A stretch of DNA of 5,918 bases, from positions 630 to 6,547 of the forward strand of contig JAJDFU010000569.1 in the NCBI GenBank assembly GCA_020528935.1, read 5' to 3'. Below the pieces are notes generated by a model that saw only the letters and a list, made by a program, of their open reading frames with translations, was not told where the DNA came from and did no database searches. The stretch comes from Saprospiraceae bacterium. Lineage in GTDB: Bacteria; Bacteroidota; Bacteroidia; Chitinophagales; Saprospiraceae. Both the position numbers and the translations under genes were made by a program. Below, in pieces: positions 5,226-5,918 of the stretch (within the stretch, counting starts at the first letter, position 1; each line of letters begins with the position of its first letter).

Positions 5226-5918
5226 TGCCTTTTGCCGACATATCGTTTTACAACCCCTTCCTGTTGGGCTTGCTCCTGCTGCTGCCCCTGCTGTGGTGGT
5301 ATCACCGCCGGCAGGGGCCCCGGCGCTACCCCAGCATGCGACTGCCCCGGCTGGAGGGGGTGCAGCACGCACATACCTGGCGCAGCCGCAGCCGCTGGCT
5401 GCTGCCGGCCCTGCGCTACCTGGCCCTGGCTGCCGGCATAGTAGCTCTGGCCCGCCCACAGACCATCTATACCGAGGAAAAAATCAAAGCCGAAGGCATT
5501 GACATCGTACTGGTCATGGATCTCTCCACCAGTATGCTCGCTCAGGACTTCCAGCCCAACCGCCTGGAGGTGAGCAAGCAAGTAGCCCAGGAGTTCGTCA
5601 GCAAACGCCCCTACGACCGCCTGGGGCTGGTGATCTTTTCGGGCGAAGCCTTTACGCGCAGCCCCCTCACCACTGATCACCGCATTCCGCAGAACTACCT
5701 CGCGCAGCTGCAGTGCGGCATTCTCAAAGACGGAACGGCCATCGGCATGGGACTGGCCACGGCCGTCAACCGCCTGAAAGACAGTCCCGGCGAAAGCAAG
5801 GTCGTTGTGCTGCTTACCGATGGGGTCAACAATTCCGGCTACATCCAACCCATGACGGCCACTGAGATGGCCAAAGGCTTCGGCATTAAGGTGTACACCA
5901 TAGGCGTGGGCACTGTGG
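5222..5918 (+). CDS. batA: BatA, VWA-domain aerotolerance protein (3' truncated)
   Basis: The gene runs off the right edge; 232 residues are visible. Two membrane helices (about 12-27 and 58-78) flank a short basic segment, followed by a VWA domain from about residue 92. The MIDAS is intact: DLSTS (100-104), the threonine of DGTAIGMGLA (Thr172) and LTDG (198-201). The sequences GTAIGMGLATAVNRLK and KVYTIGVGT are typical of BatA; the related BatB is less likely because of gene order and these motifs. A third membrane helix would be expected near the C-terminus beyond the window. BatA is an inner-membrane protein from the cluster first linked to oxygen tolerance in Bacteroides fragilis; its VWA domain is a presumed MoxR target. 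Two tandem ATGs (5222, 5225) are possible starts; the first overlaps the upstream stop by 4 bases, the second by one. Confidence 0.92.
   Translation, partial: MMPFADISFYNPFLLGLLLLLPLLWWYHRRQGPRRYPSMRLPRLEGVQHAHTWRSRSRWLLPALRYLALAAGIVALARPQTIYTEEKIKAEGIDIVLVMDLSTSMLAQDFQPNRLEVSKQVAQEFVSKRPYDRLGLVIFSGEAFTRSPLTTDHRIPQNYLAQLQCGILKDGTAIGMGLATAVNRLKDSPGESKVVVLLTDGVNNSGYIQPMTATEMAKGFGIKVYTIGVGTV

Noticed and set aside
5000..5848. A 282-codon minus-strand frame opposite the BatD-like gene end and batA.
   Set aside because: The opposite strand encodes an intact VWA domain with MIDAS motifs; the antisense translation is Gln/Ala/Gly-rich and unrecognisable.
1..5918. Looked for tRNA or rRNA genes, CRISPR repeats, insertion-sequence ends, transposases and toxin-antitoxin pairs.
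   Set aside because: None seen: all but 66 plus a few bases are occupied by plus-strand genes, and no direct-repeat array or mobile-element gene is present.

Overview
The window is a compact, GC-rich, single-strand (+) stretch that reads as a chromosomal piece of a member of the Bacteroidota. The evidence is the gene order moxR, DUF58, a BatD-like/DUF4381-like membrane protein and batA (the Bacteroidetes aerotolerance, 'Bat', cluster), a PorT-like outer-membrane barrel protein, two small lipoproteins, no clear Shine-Dalgarno sequences, and one exact match to the Bacteroidetes -7 promoter box (TAnnTTTG). The high GC content would fit a Saprospiria-like lineage better than a low-GC Flavobacterium, but that placement is a guess. 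Nothing suggests a phage, plasmid, transposon or CRISPR array.

Layout. Bases 1-248 hold the 3' end of a gene whose product ends in a LysM peptidoglycan-binding domain. A 66-base gap (249-314) contains a 7-bp inverted repeat directly after the stop codon and a candidate promoter. From 315 to the right edge seven genes follow with no room between them: an outer-membrane beta-barrel protein (315-1061), lptB (1064-1810), two small predicted lipoproteins (1807-2064 and 2064-2423), moxR (2432-3427), a DUF58 protein (3427-4296), a membrane-anchored BatD-like/DUF4381-like protein (4296-5225), and batA (5222 onward, cut by the window edge). Junctions are 2 bases apart, 4-base overlap, 1-base overlap, 8 bases apart, 1-base overlap, 1-base overlap and 4-base overlap, so the block is probably one translationally coupled operon.

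How the genes fit together. The left half concerns the envelope: wall binding (LysM), an outer-membrane barrel, and LptB, the ATPase that powers lipopolysaccharide transport to the outer membrane. The right half is the classical MoxR/Bat module: an AAA+ ATPase thought to act as a chaperone for von Willebrand factor A (VWA) proteins, a cytoplasmic DUF58 protein with a metal-ion-dependent adhesion site (MIDAS), and inner-membrane proteins carrying VWA and Ig-like domains. Further bat genes (batB to batE) would be expected beyond base 5918.

The least explained part is the pair of small lipoproteins between lptB and moxR. Although weakly similar overall, they share an ungapped pattern C-x2-R-[FI]-x7-[TA]-D-S-[LI] and may be diverged tandem duplicates. 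No strong evidence for a wholly new system was found; the rest of the window is recognisable and orderly.
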